Source of the DNA: [Eubacterium] saphenum
GTDB lineage: Bacteria > Bacillota > Clostridia > Oscillospirales > Ruminococcaceae
DNA: 16,417 bases
Assembly (NCBI GenBank): GCA_004555855.1
Contig: SFJQ01000033.1
Coordinates: forward strand, 1 to 16,417
Direction: 5' to 3'
Shown: positions 1 to 7,594 of the stretch, piece by piece
Position numbering within the stretch: position 1 is the first letter of the stretch
Layout: every line of letters begins with the position of its first letter
Notes under the pieces: model-generated
Told to the model about the DNA's origin: nothing
Database searches by the model: none
The model's input: the letters and a program-made list of their open reading frames with translations, nothing else
Program-made: the position numbers and the translations under genes

Positions 1-1
1 C

Positions 2-811
2 AATCATGAAGTCGCAGGAAGCGGCATTTCCAAAAACAAGCGACGGAAAAAACCATTTTTCCGGTTCTGGGAACTGTTTTTCAGAAAATTCGGGGTTTTC
101 TTTCAGATTAACCTGATTTACTTCCTGTTTTGTATCCCCATCGTCACCATCGGTCCGGCAACCGCGGCAATGACGGCGATTATGAGAAATATCTACCTCG
201 AAAGACCGCAGTTTATTTTCCACGATTTCAAGCAGGAATTTAAGAAAAATTTCAAGCAGGCGCTTCCGATAGGAATAATAGACGTATTGGCGATAGTTAT
301 GAGCTATTTCGCGATAAATTACCTCAGCACGCCCGACCTCGACTCCACGACGCGGATTTTTGCCATTGTCGGACTGGTTGCAATAAATCTTCTGATTATG
401 GTGAGCTTTTACGTCTATCCGCAGATTGTCGCGCTTGATTTGAAGTTCCGCGAAATTATGAGCAACGCCGTTTTGCTGATGTTTATGAACCCCATCGGCG
501 ATGTCATCACATTTGCTTTGTTTTTCGGCTTTGGAATGCTGCTCTTTTTCTTCTGGTATATCGTGGTGTTCTTCATTCCGTTTTTACCGCTTGCTTGGCT
601 TTGTTTCATTTCGGTTTTCTGCTGTTACCCGACAATTCAGAAGGTTCTCATCAATCCTTACTATGAGAAAACGGGCGAGAAAAATCCAGAAATTCCCGAA
701 TACGAGGACGAAAACGTGTTCGCGGACGCCGGCGGCAAGGAAGAACCTATCGACAACAGACCGGAAAGAAAAATCAGCGCCAGCAAACAGCACGGCAAGG
801 TTATCAAGTAA
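2..811 (+). CDS. YesL/DUF624 family membrane protein (5' partial)
   Basis: The reading frame is open from base 2, so the true start lies before the window; the Met codon at 170 is internal. The visible 269 residues begin with a basic stretch (KNKRRKK), then a hydrophobic segment running into the motif IPIVTIGPATAAM. This pattern, followed by an aromatic/basic loop, is typical of the N-terminal half of YesL-like DUF624 proteins. Further hydrophobic segments lie near bases 270-340, 365-425, 465-520 and 530-640, giving about five membrane spans. The C-terminal tail is hydrophilic and charged and is probably cytoplasmic. YesL relatives often sit near carbohydrate-uptake genes and have no proven activity. 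Here the gene ends 35 bases before purA, so the two may be co-transcribed, but no functional link is evident. Confidence 0.8.
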   Translation, partial: NHEVAGSGISKNKRRKKPFFRFWELFFRKFGVFFQINLIYFLFCIPIVTIGPATAAMTAIMRNIYLERPQFIFHDFKQEFKKNFKQALPIGIIDVLAIVMSYFAINYLSTPDLDSTTRIFAIVGLVAINLLIMVSFYVYPQIVALDLKFREIMSNAVLLMFMNPIGDVITFALFFGFGMLLFFFWYIVVFFIPFLPLAWLCFISVFCCYPTIQKVLINPYYEKTGEKNPEIPEYEDENVFADAGGKEEPIDNRPERKISASKQHGKVIK

Positions 812-846
812 AATCATAAAATTCACTTATAAGGAAGGAATTTGTT

Positions 847-2130
847 ATGGCTTCTAGCGTTATTGTCGGAACCCAGTGGGGCGACGAAGGCAAGGGCAAA
901 ATAATCGACATTATGGCGAAGAAGGCGGATTTGGTTGTCCGTTCGAGCGGCGGAAACAACGCAGGTCACACCGTTGTTCACGGCGATGAGGTGTACAAGC
1001 TGCACCTGCTTCCGTCGGGCATTCTTTACCCGAAAACAACCTGTCTTATCGGCAGCGGCGTTGTGGTTGACCCGAAGGTACTGCTGGGCGAAATCTCCGA
1101 GATGAACAAGCGGGGCGTTACCTGCGAAAATCTCAGAATTGACGCGCGCGCGGATATCATTATGCCGTGGCACCGCGAACTGGACAGGCTCGAAGAGGAG
1201 TTCAAGGCGAAGCAGACAGGCGAAAACGTCGGCACAACCGGCAGAGGCATAGGTCCTTGCTACACCGACAAGGCAAGACGCGTCGGCATCAGAATGTACG
1301 ATTTGTGCCGTCCCGAGTGCCTGAAAAAGCTCATAAAGAACACCGGCGAGCTGAATAATCTGATGATTGAAAAGGTGTACGGCGGCACTCCGCTTGACCT
1401 TGACGCGATTTTTGAGGAGTACAAGGCTTACGGCGAGCAGCTTGCGAAATACGAAGCAGACGGCTCGGTTATCGCATTTGAGGCTTACAATGAGGGCAAA
1501 ACCGTGCTTTTTGAGGGCGCTCAGGCAACGCTTCTCGATATCGATTTCGGAACGTATCCCTTCGTCACGTCCTCTCACCCGATTGCCGGCGGCGCTTGCG
1601 TGGGAACGGGCGTCGGACCGAAGTTGATTGACGAGGTAATCGGCGTTGGAAAGAGCTACACAACGCGCGTCGGAAACGGACCTTTCCCGACCGAGCTGAA
1701 CGACGACCTCGGCGACCTTATCAGAAACCGCGGCGGCGAGTTCGGAACAACAACCGGCAGACCGAGAAGAACAGGCTGGTTTGACGCGGTGATTATGCGC
1801 CACGCTGTTCGTGTAAACGGCTTGACGGCGCTTGCTATCAACAAGTTCGACACGCTCAGCGGAATAGGAGCGCTCAAGGTTTGCGTTTCCTATAAAAAAT
1901 CGGACGGAACTGTACTCAGGGACTTCCCCGTGACTCTCGAGGAGCTTGCGGACTGCACGCCGATTTACGAGGAAATCGAGGGCTATGACGGAGATTTGTC
2001 CGGCTGCCGCACATTCGAGGAACTGCCCGAAAAGTGCCAAGCATACATCTCCCGTCTTGAGGAGCTTTGCGGCTGCCCGATTAAGATAATCGGCGTGGGC
2101 GCGGGCAACGATCAGGTTATCTTCCGCTGA
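847..2130 (+). CDS. purA: Adenylosuccinate synthetase
   Basis: This enzyme catalyses IMP + aspartate + GTP to adenylosuccinate, the first committed step from IMP to AMP, in the cytoplasm. The 427-residue length matches the family. The N-terminal GTP loop GTQWGDEGKGK contains the catalytic Asp13, and NNAGHT carries the catalytic His41. Further family signatures are GTTGRGIGPCY, the switch segment TSSHPIAGG, VGNGPFPTEL, GTTTGRPRRTGW and the guanine-binding NKFD. The start ATG at 847 has a good Shine-Dalgarno (AAGGAAGG, 832-839). The stop codon shares its last base with the ymdB start. Identification is essentially certain. No PurR box or purine riboswitch is visible in the short upstream gap. 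Confidence 0.98.
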   Translation: MASSVIVGTQWGDEGKGKIIDIMAKKADLVVRSSGGNNAGHTVVHGDEVYKLHLLPSGILYPKTTCLIGSGVVVDPKVLLGEISEMNKRGVTCENLRIDARADIIMPWHRELDRLEEEFKAKQTGENVGTTGRGIGPCYTDKARRVGIRMYDLCRPECLKKLIKNTGELNNLMIEKVYGGTPLDLDAIFEEYKAYGEQLAKYEADGSVIAFEAYNEGKTVLFEGAQATLLDIDFGTYPFVTSSHPIAGGACVGTGVGPKLIDEVIGVGKSYTTRVGNGPFPTELNDDLGDLIRNRGGEFGTTTGRPRRTGWFDAVIMRHAVRVNGLTALAINKFDTLSGIGALKVCVSYKKSDGTVLRDFPVTLEELADCTPIYEEIEGYDGDLSGCRTFEELPEKCQAYISRLEELCGCPIKIIGVGAGNDQVIFR

Positions 2131-2897
2131 TGAAGATTGTTTTTATCGGCGATGTTGTCGGGAAAATTGGCTGCGAGGCGCTTGCGAAAGAGCTGCACAA
2201 AATCAAGAGCGATTTTGAAGCGGAACTTGTTATCGTAAACGGCGAAAACAGCGCCGAGGGAAACGGCATCGACAAGCGTTCCGAAGGGGCGATTTTTGAC
2301 GCGGGCGCGGACGTTATCACAACGGGAAATCACGCGTTCAATAAGTACGAGATTTTCGAGGAATTTGAGCGCTGCGACCGGCTCATTCGCCCCGCGAATT
2401 TCGGCACGGAGATTGCCGGAAAAGGCGTTTGCGAGTTGGATTTCGGGAGTTTCGGGGTTTGCGTTCTGAACCTCATCGGAACTGCCTTTATGCAGCCGAG
2501 CGACAACCCGTTCAAGTGCGCGGAAGAACTGCTGAAAAACATCAGCGCGCGTGTGATTATCGTGGATTTTCACGCCGAGGCAACCTCCGAAAAGCGCGCG
2601 ATGGGCTTTTTCCTTGCGGGAAAGGTAACGGCGGTTCTCGGCACGCACACCCACGTCCAGACTGCCGACGAGCAGATTATCGACGGCACGGGTTATATAA
2701 CGGACGTTGGTATGACGGGACCGGCGGACTCGGTTCTCGGTGTTGACAAGGATATAATCATAGAAAAATTCCTCACCTATCGTCATAAAAAACACGTTTT
2801 CGCAGGCGGAGAGTGTCTTGTGAGCGGAGTTTGCCTTGACGTTGATGTAAAGAGCGGGAAATGCGTTTCAATAGAACGTTTTTGCAGAAGAGTATAA
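2130..2897 (+). CDS. ymdB: YmdB-family metallophosphoesterase (TIGR00282)
   Basis: This is a 255-residue calcineurin-like phosphoesterase of the YmdB family. The Bacillus subtilis protein cleaves 2',3'-cyclic nucleotides in vitro and affects biofilm and motility decisions. The di-metal site is complete: Asp8 (IGDVVG), Glu39-Asn40 (NGENSAEG), Asn67-His68 (TTGNHAFN), His148 (DFHAEATSEK), and His173 and His175 (LGTHTHVQTAD). The C-terminal DVGMTGP segment is also characteristic. The ATG uses the last A of the purA stop (TGATG), with only a weak Shine-Dalgarno, so translation is probably coupled to purA. It is followed by spoVS, as in B. subtilis, where ymdB and spoVS are neighbours. Confidence 0.95.
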   Translation: MKIVFIGDVVGKIGCEALAKELHKIKSDFEAELVIVNGENSAEGNGIDKRSEGAIFDAGADVITTGNHAFNKYEIFEEFERCDRLIRPANFGTEIAGKGVCELDFGSFGVCVLNLIGTAFMQPSDNPFKCAEELLKNISARVIIVDFHAEATSEKRAMGFFLAGKVTAVLGTHTHVQTADEQIIDGTGYITDVGMTGPADSVLGVDKDIIIEKFLTYRHKKHVFAGGECLVSGVCLDVDVKSGKCVSIERFCRRV

Positions 2898-2969
2898 AAA
2901 CTTCAGCATAATACTATATAAAAATTAAAATGGAAAGGTGAAACATAAAAGTTTCAAACGGTGATTAAA

Positions 2970-3230
2970 ATGGAAGTAGTAAAGGTTTCGGCACACTCGG
3001 TACCAAAATCCGTCGCAGGAGCAATTGCTGCGGTTATCCGCGAAAACCGCGAGGTTGAGGTTCAGGCAGTAGGCGCGGGCGCGGCAAATCAGGCGGTTAA
3101 GTCAATCGCGATTGCAAGAAGCTATATGGCGCTTGTCGGCGTGGATTTGATTTGTATTCCTGCGTTCACGACTGTCGTTATCGACGATGAGGAACGCACG
3201 GCGATGAAGTTTATTGTTGAGCCGAGATAA
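2970..3230 (+). CDS. spoVS: Stage V sporulation protein S
   Basis: This 86-residue Alba-like protein is nearly full-length homologous to SpoVS, with VKVSA, SVAGA, QAVGAGAANQAVK, IAIARSY, GVDLICIPAF and a C-terminal IVEPR. In Bacillus, SpoVS is needed for efficient spore coat assembly and influences septation; the molecular activity, presumed nucleic-acid binding, is not settled. The ATG at 2970 is preferred over an in-frame GTG at 2961, because it restores the family length and N-terminus and is preceded by GGTGAT at 2960-2965. The gene also occurs in non-sporulating relatives, so it does not prove sporulation. A 72-base gap separates it from ymdB. Confidence 0.95.
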   Translation: MEVVKVSAHSVPKSVAGAIAAVIRENREVEVQAVGAGAANQAVKSIAIARSYMALVGVDLICIPAFTTVVIDDEERTAMKFIVEPR

Positions 3231-3231
3231 A

Positions 3232-4152
3232 TTGAGAAAAATTCTGCTGATAACCACGGGCGGGACAATCGCCTGCCCCGATACCGATGAAGCGAGAACT
3301 CCCGAAAACGGTGCGAAACGGCTTCTGGAGCAGATTTGTGCGCTCCCTGAGAACGCGGAAATCACAAGCGTTTCGCCGTTTTGCCGCGACAGCACGGATA
3401 TGTCGCCCGATGAATGGACCGGGCTTGCCGTGCTAATCCGCGACAACTACGGGAAATATGACGGCTTCGTGATAACCCACGGCACGGACACGCTCGGCTA
3501 TGCGGCAGCAGCGCTCTCCTGCCTTATCCGAAACAGCGAGAAGCCGGTTGTCCTCACGGGAAGTATGCTCCCGATGACAGCGAAAAACTCGGACGCGCCG
3601 AGAAATCTCGAAAACGCGCTCAATTTTGCCGCCGATGAGCAATCGCGGGGAGTTGTCGTTGCGTTTGACGGGAAAATTATCGACGGTCGGTGCGCGGTTA
3701 AGGTTGACACGGGAAGCATTTCGGCGTTTGAAAGCGTGAACGAGCGCGAAATGCCCACCGGCGAAACGCAATTTTTCGACAAAATGGACGCGCGGATTGC
3801 CGTAATTCGGCTTGTGCCCGGAATTGAGCCGCCGATGGTTTCCGAGAACGCTCGGGCAGTTCTGATACTCGGTTTCGGCACGGGCGGGCTGCCGATAAAC
3901 GGCGGCTGGGAAAAGTGGCTGGAAAAGCTCGTTTCGCGCGGAGTTTTCGTCATAATGTCAACACAGGTTCTGCGCGGCGGGAGCGACCTTCGGCTGTACG
4001 AAGTCGGGAATCGCCTCGCAAAGAAGTTTCCCATAATCGACGCAGGAAAAATGACCGCGGAATATGCGGCGATGAGGGCAATGTGGGCGCTTGCTTATTC
4101 CGATGATTTTGAGAGCTTCAGGCGCGCTTTCCTGAATGAAAATAATCTTTGA
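3232..4152 (+). CDS. ansA: L-asparaginase, cytoplasmic type I
   Basis: Hydrolyses asparagine to aspartate and ammonia. The protein of about 306 residues lacks a signal peptide, which suggests the cytosolic type. The first catalytic motif TTGGTIA lies at residues 8-14 with nucleophile Thr12. The Asp-Ser substrate motif (RDSTDM) is near residue 53, and the second catalytic motif HGTDT is at 83-87. GSMLPM and SDAPRN follow as in the family. The start is taken as TTG 3232, which gives M-R-K-I-L-L-I-T-T-G-G, the usual family N-terminus; TTG codons at 3214 and 3217 are alternatives but would overlap spoVS. No clear Shine-Dalgarno precedes it, and spoVS stops one base before, so translation is probably by re-initiation. 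Confidence 0.92.
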   Translation: MRKILLITTGGTIACPDTDEARTPENGAKRLLEQICALPENAEITSVSPFCRDSTDMSPDEWTGLAVLIRDNYGKYDGFVITHGTDTLGYAAAALSCLIRNSEKPVVLTGSMLPMTAKNSDAPRNLENALNFAADEQSRGVVVAFDGKIIDGRCAVKVDTGSISAFESVNEREMPTGETQFFDKMDARIAVIRLVPGIEPPMVSENARAVLILGFGTGGLPINGGWEKWLEKLVSRGVFVIMSTQVLRGGSDLRLYEVGNRLAKKFPIIDAGKMTAEYAAMRAMWALAYSDDFESFRRAFLNENNL

Positions 4153-4166
4153 AAGGCGGCATTTTT

Positions 4167-5081
4167 ATGAAATGTATCCCAATCGAACAGCTTAACAACG
4201 CCGCGAAAATCCCCGCGCAGCTTGTTGCGGACGGAGAAAAGGTGTACGCACAGCAGATTGAAAATGCCGCGCGGAGCATTTTCGAGCGCAGAAGCGAGCG
4301 TCCCGTGGTGCTTATTTCGGGACCGTCCGGCTCGGGAAAAACGACTTCCGCGCACCGAATAGCGGCGCTGCTCGAAAGCTATGGCTGCAAGGCTCACACG
4401 ATTTCGATGGACAACTATTTTCTGCCGATGCACGAAAACGAAGCTGCCCGCGATGAAAACGGAAACATTGACTTTGAAAGCCCGCTGAGGCTGGATATAC
4501 CGCTGTTTAAGAAGCATCTGGAAATGCTGTTCAAGGGCGAACAAATCGACATTCCCGCGTTTGATTTTGCGAAACAGGAGCGAATTGTCGGAATGCCGCT
4601 GCAGAGAAATTCAGGAGAAATCGTTATTCTTGAAGGAATACACGCGCTGAATCCGCTTGTGACGGGAAATTCCGAGGATTTCACGACGTGTGTTTACGTC
4701 AGCGTGAGAACGAGAATTTCGGACGGCGAGAAGCTGCTGCACCCGTCGAAAATCCGACTTATGCGCCGACTTATGCGCGACAAGCTGTTTCGTGGGCGGA
4801 GTATAACGGAAACGTTTGAGTTTTTCAAGTCGGTTGAACGCGGGGAAAATCTGTACATAATGCCGTTTAAAAACCGCGCGGATTTTGATATTGACACGTT
4901 TATTGAGTATGAGCCGTTGGTTTACCGTGATATTCTGCTGCCGGAGCTTGCTGCGGAGAGTCCGCATTATGCGGATTACGGGGATTATGAGGATATTGAG
5001 TATTTTTTGAAGCTGCTGGAGCCTGTTGAACGCGGAATTGTGCCGGAAAATTCGCTGATTAAGGAATTTATCGGCAACTGA
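4167..5081 (+). CDS. Uridine kinase-like nucleoside kinase (P-loop)
   Basis: A 304-residue kinase of the uridine kinase/phosphoribulokinase class. Walker A GPSGSGKT is at residues 52-59. The segment SMDNYF that follows is the usual Asp-Tyr substrate-binding strand, and the sequence around LEGIHALNP matches the second strand of the family. RRLMRDKLFRGRS supplies the basic lid residues. The likely reaction is NTP-dependent phosphorylation of a nucleoside such as uridine, but the roughly 45-residue N-terminal extension and long C-terminus distinguish it from compact Udk, so the substrate is uncertain. ATG 4167 is chosen over TTG 4149 because AAAGGCGG (4152-4159) sits just upstream. It ends right at the hairpin-rich junction. 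Confidence 0.85.
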   Translation: MKCIPIEQLNNAAKIPAQLVADGEKVYAQQIENAARSIFERRSERPVVLISGPSGSGKTTSAHRIAALLESYGCKAHTISMDNYFLPMHENEAARDENGNIDFESPLRLDIPLFKKHLEMLFKGEQIDIPAFDFAKQERIVGMPLQRNSGEIVILEGIHALNPLVTGNSEDFTTCVYVSVRTRISDGEKLLHPSKIRLMRRLMRDKLFRGRSITETFEFFKSVERGENLYIMPFKNRADFDIDTFIEYEPLVYRDILLPELAAESPHYADYGDYEDIEYFLKLLEPVERGIVPENSLIKEFIGN

Positions 5082-5117
5082 AAAGGCAGCGCGTAGCGAA
5101 AAAGTCTTTTTGGAAGC

Positions 5118-5151
5118 CTTGAAACCTTTTTCTCCAGAAAAAGGTTTCAAG
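5118..5151. repeat. Perfect 16-bp stem hairpin
   Basis: Arms 5118-5133 and 5136-5151 are exact reverse complements, separated by two bases (in practice a CTCCAG-type loop). It lies 37 bases past the kinase stop. No T-run follows on the plus strand, so intrinsic termination is not obvious; an mRNA 3'-end stabilising role is possible. Confidence 0.75.
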
Positions 5152-5159
5152 CCGCCGGA

Positions 5160-5219
5160 GGCACTGGAGCGAAGCGCCGGCACTCGCGGCGAAGCCGCGC
5201 TACTCAGCGCGAAGCGCCG
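5160..5219. repeat. Three degenerate 20-bp tandem units with GCGAAGC cores
   Basis: The heptamer GCGAAGC occurs at 5169, 5189 and 5209, exactly 20 bp apart, each in a unit with loose consensus nnACTnnnnGCGAAGCnnCG. GCGAAGC is known to form an unusually stable DNA mini-hairpin, and in units 2 and 3 the flanks extend the stem (CGCGGC/GCCGCG in unit 2). Confidence 0.7.
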
Positions 5220-5247
5220 TAATACGCGCCAATAGCGCTAAAGGGGT

Positions 5248-5342
5248 TTGGGGGAAAACAAGAGTTTTCCCCCAAGCGTTTTCATCGGCGGTAAGCCGAT
5301 GAAAATGCAGCGATTTTTCGGGCTCGATGCCCGAAAAATCGC
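5248..5342. repeat. Three consecutive inverted repeats
   Basis: Stem 5248-5259/5264-5275 (12 bp, loop AAGA), stem 5279-5289/5295-5305 (11 bp, loop GGTAA) and stem 5310-5323/5329-5342 (14 bp, loop TCGAT) follow each other with 3-4 base gaps. Arms are exact. None is followed by a convincing T-run on the plus strand. Confidence 0.75.
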
Positions 5343-5403
5343 AAGAAATCAGAACAAGCTAAACTCGTTGGTAAAACCAAAAATCTCTGCCATAAACAGA
5401 CTT

Positions 5404-5440
5404 TGAAAAAAAGAAAACTCGGAGCGCGAACTCCGAGTTT
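5404..5440 (-). terminator. Rho-independent terminator of the ABC exporter operon
   Basis: On the minus strand a 10-bp GC-containing stem (5440-5431/5424-5415, loop TTCGCG) runs directly into TTTTCTTTTTTT. This is the best intrinsic terminator in the junction and is oriented for the minus-strand exporter operon, about 205 bases past its stop. Bases 5479-5502 form a weaker T/A-rich GACG stem nearer the gene. Confidence 0.75.
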
Positions 5441-5644
5441 ATTCGTTAAGGTAAAGTTTGTGAAATGGGGTATGCGAATTTTTTTGACGTTCGTCAAAAA
5501 AAATTTAGCAATGGTTGCAAACCTTATTCCAAGCAGCCTCGTTAATCTTAATCTGCAAAATCGTCCTTTTTTGGATTTTACGGCTTCGCCGCGAGTGCCT
5601 TCGGTTTCCCTAGAATTTCAAAAAGACTTTTTTCGCTGCGCGGC

Positions 5645-7594
5645 TTACTCCAGCTCAAATGCTCCCGTATACAGCCGATAATACTGCCCCTTCTGAGCAA
5701 TCAGCTTCTCATGCGAACCACGCTCGATTATCCTTCCGTGGTCAAGCACCATTATCACGTCCGAGTTCTTTACCGTAGACAACCTGTGCGCGATAACAAA
5801 CACCGTTCTCCCCTTCATCAGCGCGTCCATTCCCTTTTGAACAATCGCTTCCGTCCTAGTATCAATCGAACTCGTCGCTTCGTCCAGAATCATAACCGGC
5901 GGGTCCGCAACCGCCGCCCTCGCTATCGAAATCAGCTGCCGCTGACCCTGCGAAAGCCCGCTTCCGTCACCTTTCAGCACCGTGTTGTACCCATCGGACA
6001 ACATTCTGATAAATCCATCAGCATTCGCAAGCTTCGCCGCCGCTATGCACTCCTCGTCGGTAGCGTCCGGCTTCCCGTAGCGCAGATTGTCCATAACCGT
6101 TCCCGTAAACAGATTAACGTCCTGCAAAACCACGCCCAGCGACCGCCGCAAATCCGCTTTCTTGATTTTGTTGATATTTATACCATCATAGCGGATTTTT
6201 CCGTCATCAATATCGTAGAAACGGTTGATAAGATTCGTAATCGTGGTTTTACCCGCGCCCGTTGCCCCGACAAACGCGATTTTCTGTCCGGGTTCTGCGT
6301 AAATATCGATATTGTGCAAAACCGTCTTCTCCGGCACATACCCGAAATCCACATCATCAAGAACAACATTTCCCTTTAACTCGGTATAAGTGAGCGTTCC
6401 GTCGGAATGCGGGTGCTTCCAAGCCCAGAGATGAGTGCGCTCGTCAGTTTCGGTGAGATTGCCGTTTTCATCGTACTTCGCGTTGACGAGAGTGACATAA
6501 CCGTCATCGGTTTCGCTCTTTTCATCGAGAAGAGCAAAAATTCTTCCCGCGCCCGCCATTGCCATAACAACGGCATTCAACTGCTGCGAAACCTGTCCGA
6601 TAGGACCGATAAAGCTGCGCGAGAGCTGAAGGAAGGACGCGATTGTGCCGAGCGTGAGCACGTTCACCGAGAAACACGCCACATTCGTCACGCCGTTTAT
6701 CGCGAACAATCCGCCGACTATCGCAAGAATAACGTACAGCAGATAACCCATACAGTTGTTTATCGGCATCAGAACGTTCGCGAAAGCGTTTGCCTTGCAG
6801 ACGTTCTCGGAAAGCTCAAAATTGCGCTCGTCAAACTGCTCCTTTGCCTTTTCCTCGCGGCAGAACAGCTTGATTACGCGCTGTCCGTTAATCATTTCCT
6901 CAACATAGCCGTTGAGATTTGCCATTGATTTTTGCTGACGAACGAAGAAAGTACCCGATTTACCGGCAACCTTTGCCGTGATTAACATAATCACAGCCAG
7001 CATAACGACAACCGCAAGCGTGAGCCACAGCGACAAGCTCAGCATCGAGCAGAAAACCGCGATTACGGTTATTCCGGACGAGAGGAAGGACGGGAGCGAC
7101 TGCGAGAGCATCTGCTGCATAGCGTCCGCGTCGTTGGTGTAGAAGCTCATAACATCGCCGTGAGTGTGGGTGTCAAAGTATTTTATCGGCAAGGTCTGCA
7201 TGTGCGAGAACATATCGTCGCGGACTGTTTTCAGGATACCCTGCGAAACGGTCGCCATAACTCTCGACTGAACGAGAGCGCAAACCGCTCCCAACAAAAA
7301 CAGGCTTCCCATTAAAATAAGCGTTCTGATAAGCCCCGAGTAGTCGGCAAGCGCACCGCCCGCGGTTGCTTCGACAATCGGCATAATGTTGTCGTCGATA
7401 AGCGTTTTGATGAACAGCGACGAGGAAACGCTTGCAATTGAGCTTACGACAATGCACACCGCAACAACAATAAGCTGCTTGCGAAACGGCTTCATATACT
7501 TAAGCAGCCGCTTGATAACCTTTGCGTCAAATTTTGCGGGAACGCGCGCCCCCTTCGGCGGCTTTCCTCCGTGTCCCATAGGCATATTACTCAT
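5645..7594 (-). CDS. ABC exporter half-transporter, catalytic (canonical-site) subunit
   Basis: A 649-residue fused permease-ATPase of the multidrug/lipid exporter type, like BmrD, LmrD or TM288. The N-terminal half has about six membrane spans and a coupling region (YFDTHTHGDVMS). The C-terminal NBD has Walker A GATGAGKTT (about 442-450), signature LSQGQRQ (about 546), Walker B MILDEAT with a catalytic Glu (about 570) and IAHR switch His (about 600). The signature reads SQGQ instead of SGGQ, as in heterodimer partners. An extra hydrophilic stretch of roughly 40 residues containing HLWAWKHPHSDG joins the two domains. ATG 7594 is chosen over 7663 because AAGGGGG lies 9 bases upstream; it overlaps the upstream gene by 8 bp (ATGAGTAA). 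The substrate is unknown. Confidence 0.93.
   Translation of the reverse strand: MSNMPMGHGGKPPKGARVPAKFDAKVIKRLLKYMKPFRKQLIVVAVCIVVSSIASVSSSLFIKTLIDDNIMPIVEATAGGALADYSGLIRTLILMGSLFLLGAVCALVQSRVMATVSQGILKTVRDDMFSHMQTLPIKYFDTHTHGDVMSFYTNDADAMQQMLSQSLPSFLSSGITVIAVFCSMLSLSLWLTLAVVVMLAVIMLITAKVAGKSGTFFVRQQKSMANLNGYVEEMINGQRVIKLFCREEKAKEQFDERNFELSENVCKANAFANVLMPINNCMGYLLYVILAIVGGLFAINGVTNVACFSVNVLTLGTIASFLQLSRSFIGPIGQVSQQLNAVVMAMAGAGRIFALLDEKSETDDGYVTLVNAKYDENGNLTETDERTHLWAWKHPHSDGTLTYTELKGNVVLDDVDFGYVPEKTVLHNIDIYAEPGQKIAFVGATGAGKTTITNLINRFYDIDDGKIRYDGININKIKKADLRRSLGVVLQDVNLFTGTVMDNLRYGKPDATDEECIAAAKLANADGFIRMLSDGYNTVLKGDGSGLSQGQRQLISIARAAVADPPVMILDEATSSIDTRTEAIVQKGMDALMKGRTVFVIAHRLSTVKNSDVIMVLDHGRIIERGSHEKLIAQKGQYYRLYTGAFELE

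Larger units (their letters stand above)
5082..5644. repeat. Hairpin-dense convergent intergenic region
   Basis: No coding gene is apparent in these 563 bases between two convergent genes. The region holds a series of perfect or near-perfect inverted repeats: 5118-5151 (16-bp arms), 5226-5238 (4), 5248-5275 (12), 5279-5305 (11), 5310-5342 (14), 5415-5440 (10) and 5479-5502 (11). A short three-unit tandem repeat lies at 5160-5219. Near-identical sequence at the two ends lies in opposite orientation: AGCGAAAAAGTCTTTTTG at 5095-5112 versus the complement of 5619-5637, and a 19-base match of 5179-5197 to the complement of 5581-5599. It resembles a cluster of REP-like intergenic repeats or a decayed MITE rather than a simple terminator. 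Confidence 0.8.

Noticed and set aside
812..846. Purine riboswitch or PurR box before purA
   Set aside because: The 35-base gap is too short for a riboswitch aptamer and has no PurR-box-like sequence.
823..2040. 405-codon open frame antisense to purA
   Set aside because: purA is certain on the plus strand. The antisense frame has no family-like motif or Shine-Dalgarno and follows from the GC-rich third codon positions of purA.
5160..5219. CRISPR array
   Set aside because: Only three degenerate 20-bp units without unique spacers, and no cas genes nearby.
5403..5681. 92-codon frame in the hairpin-rich junction
   Set aside because: It crosses two inverted repeats and the end of the ABC gene, with no family pattern; better explained as non-coding.
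5711..6379. 222-codon plus-strand frame opposite the ABC ATPase domain
   Set aside because: Rich in Arg/His as expected from the complement of an NBD; all ABC motifs lie on the minus strand.
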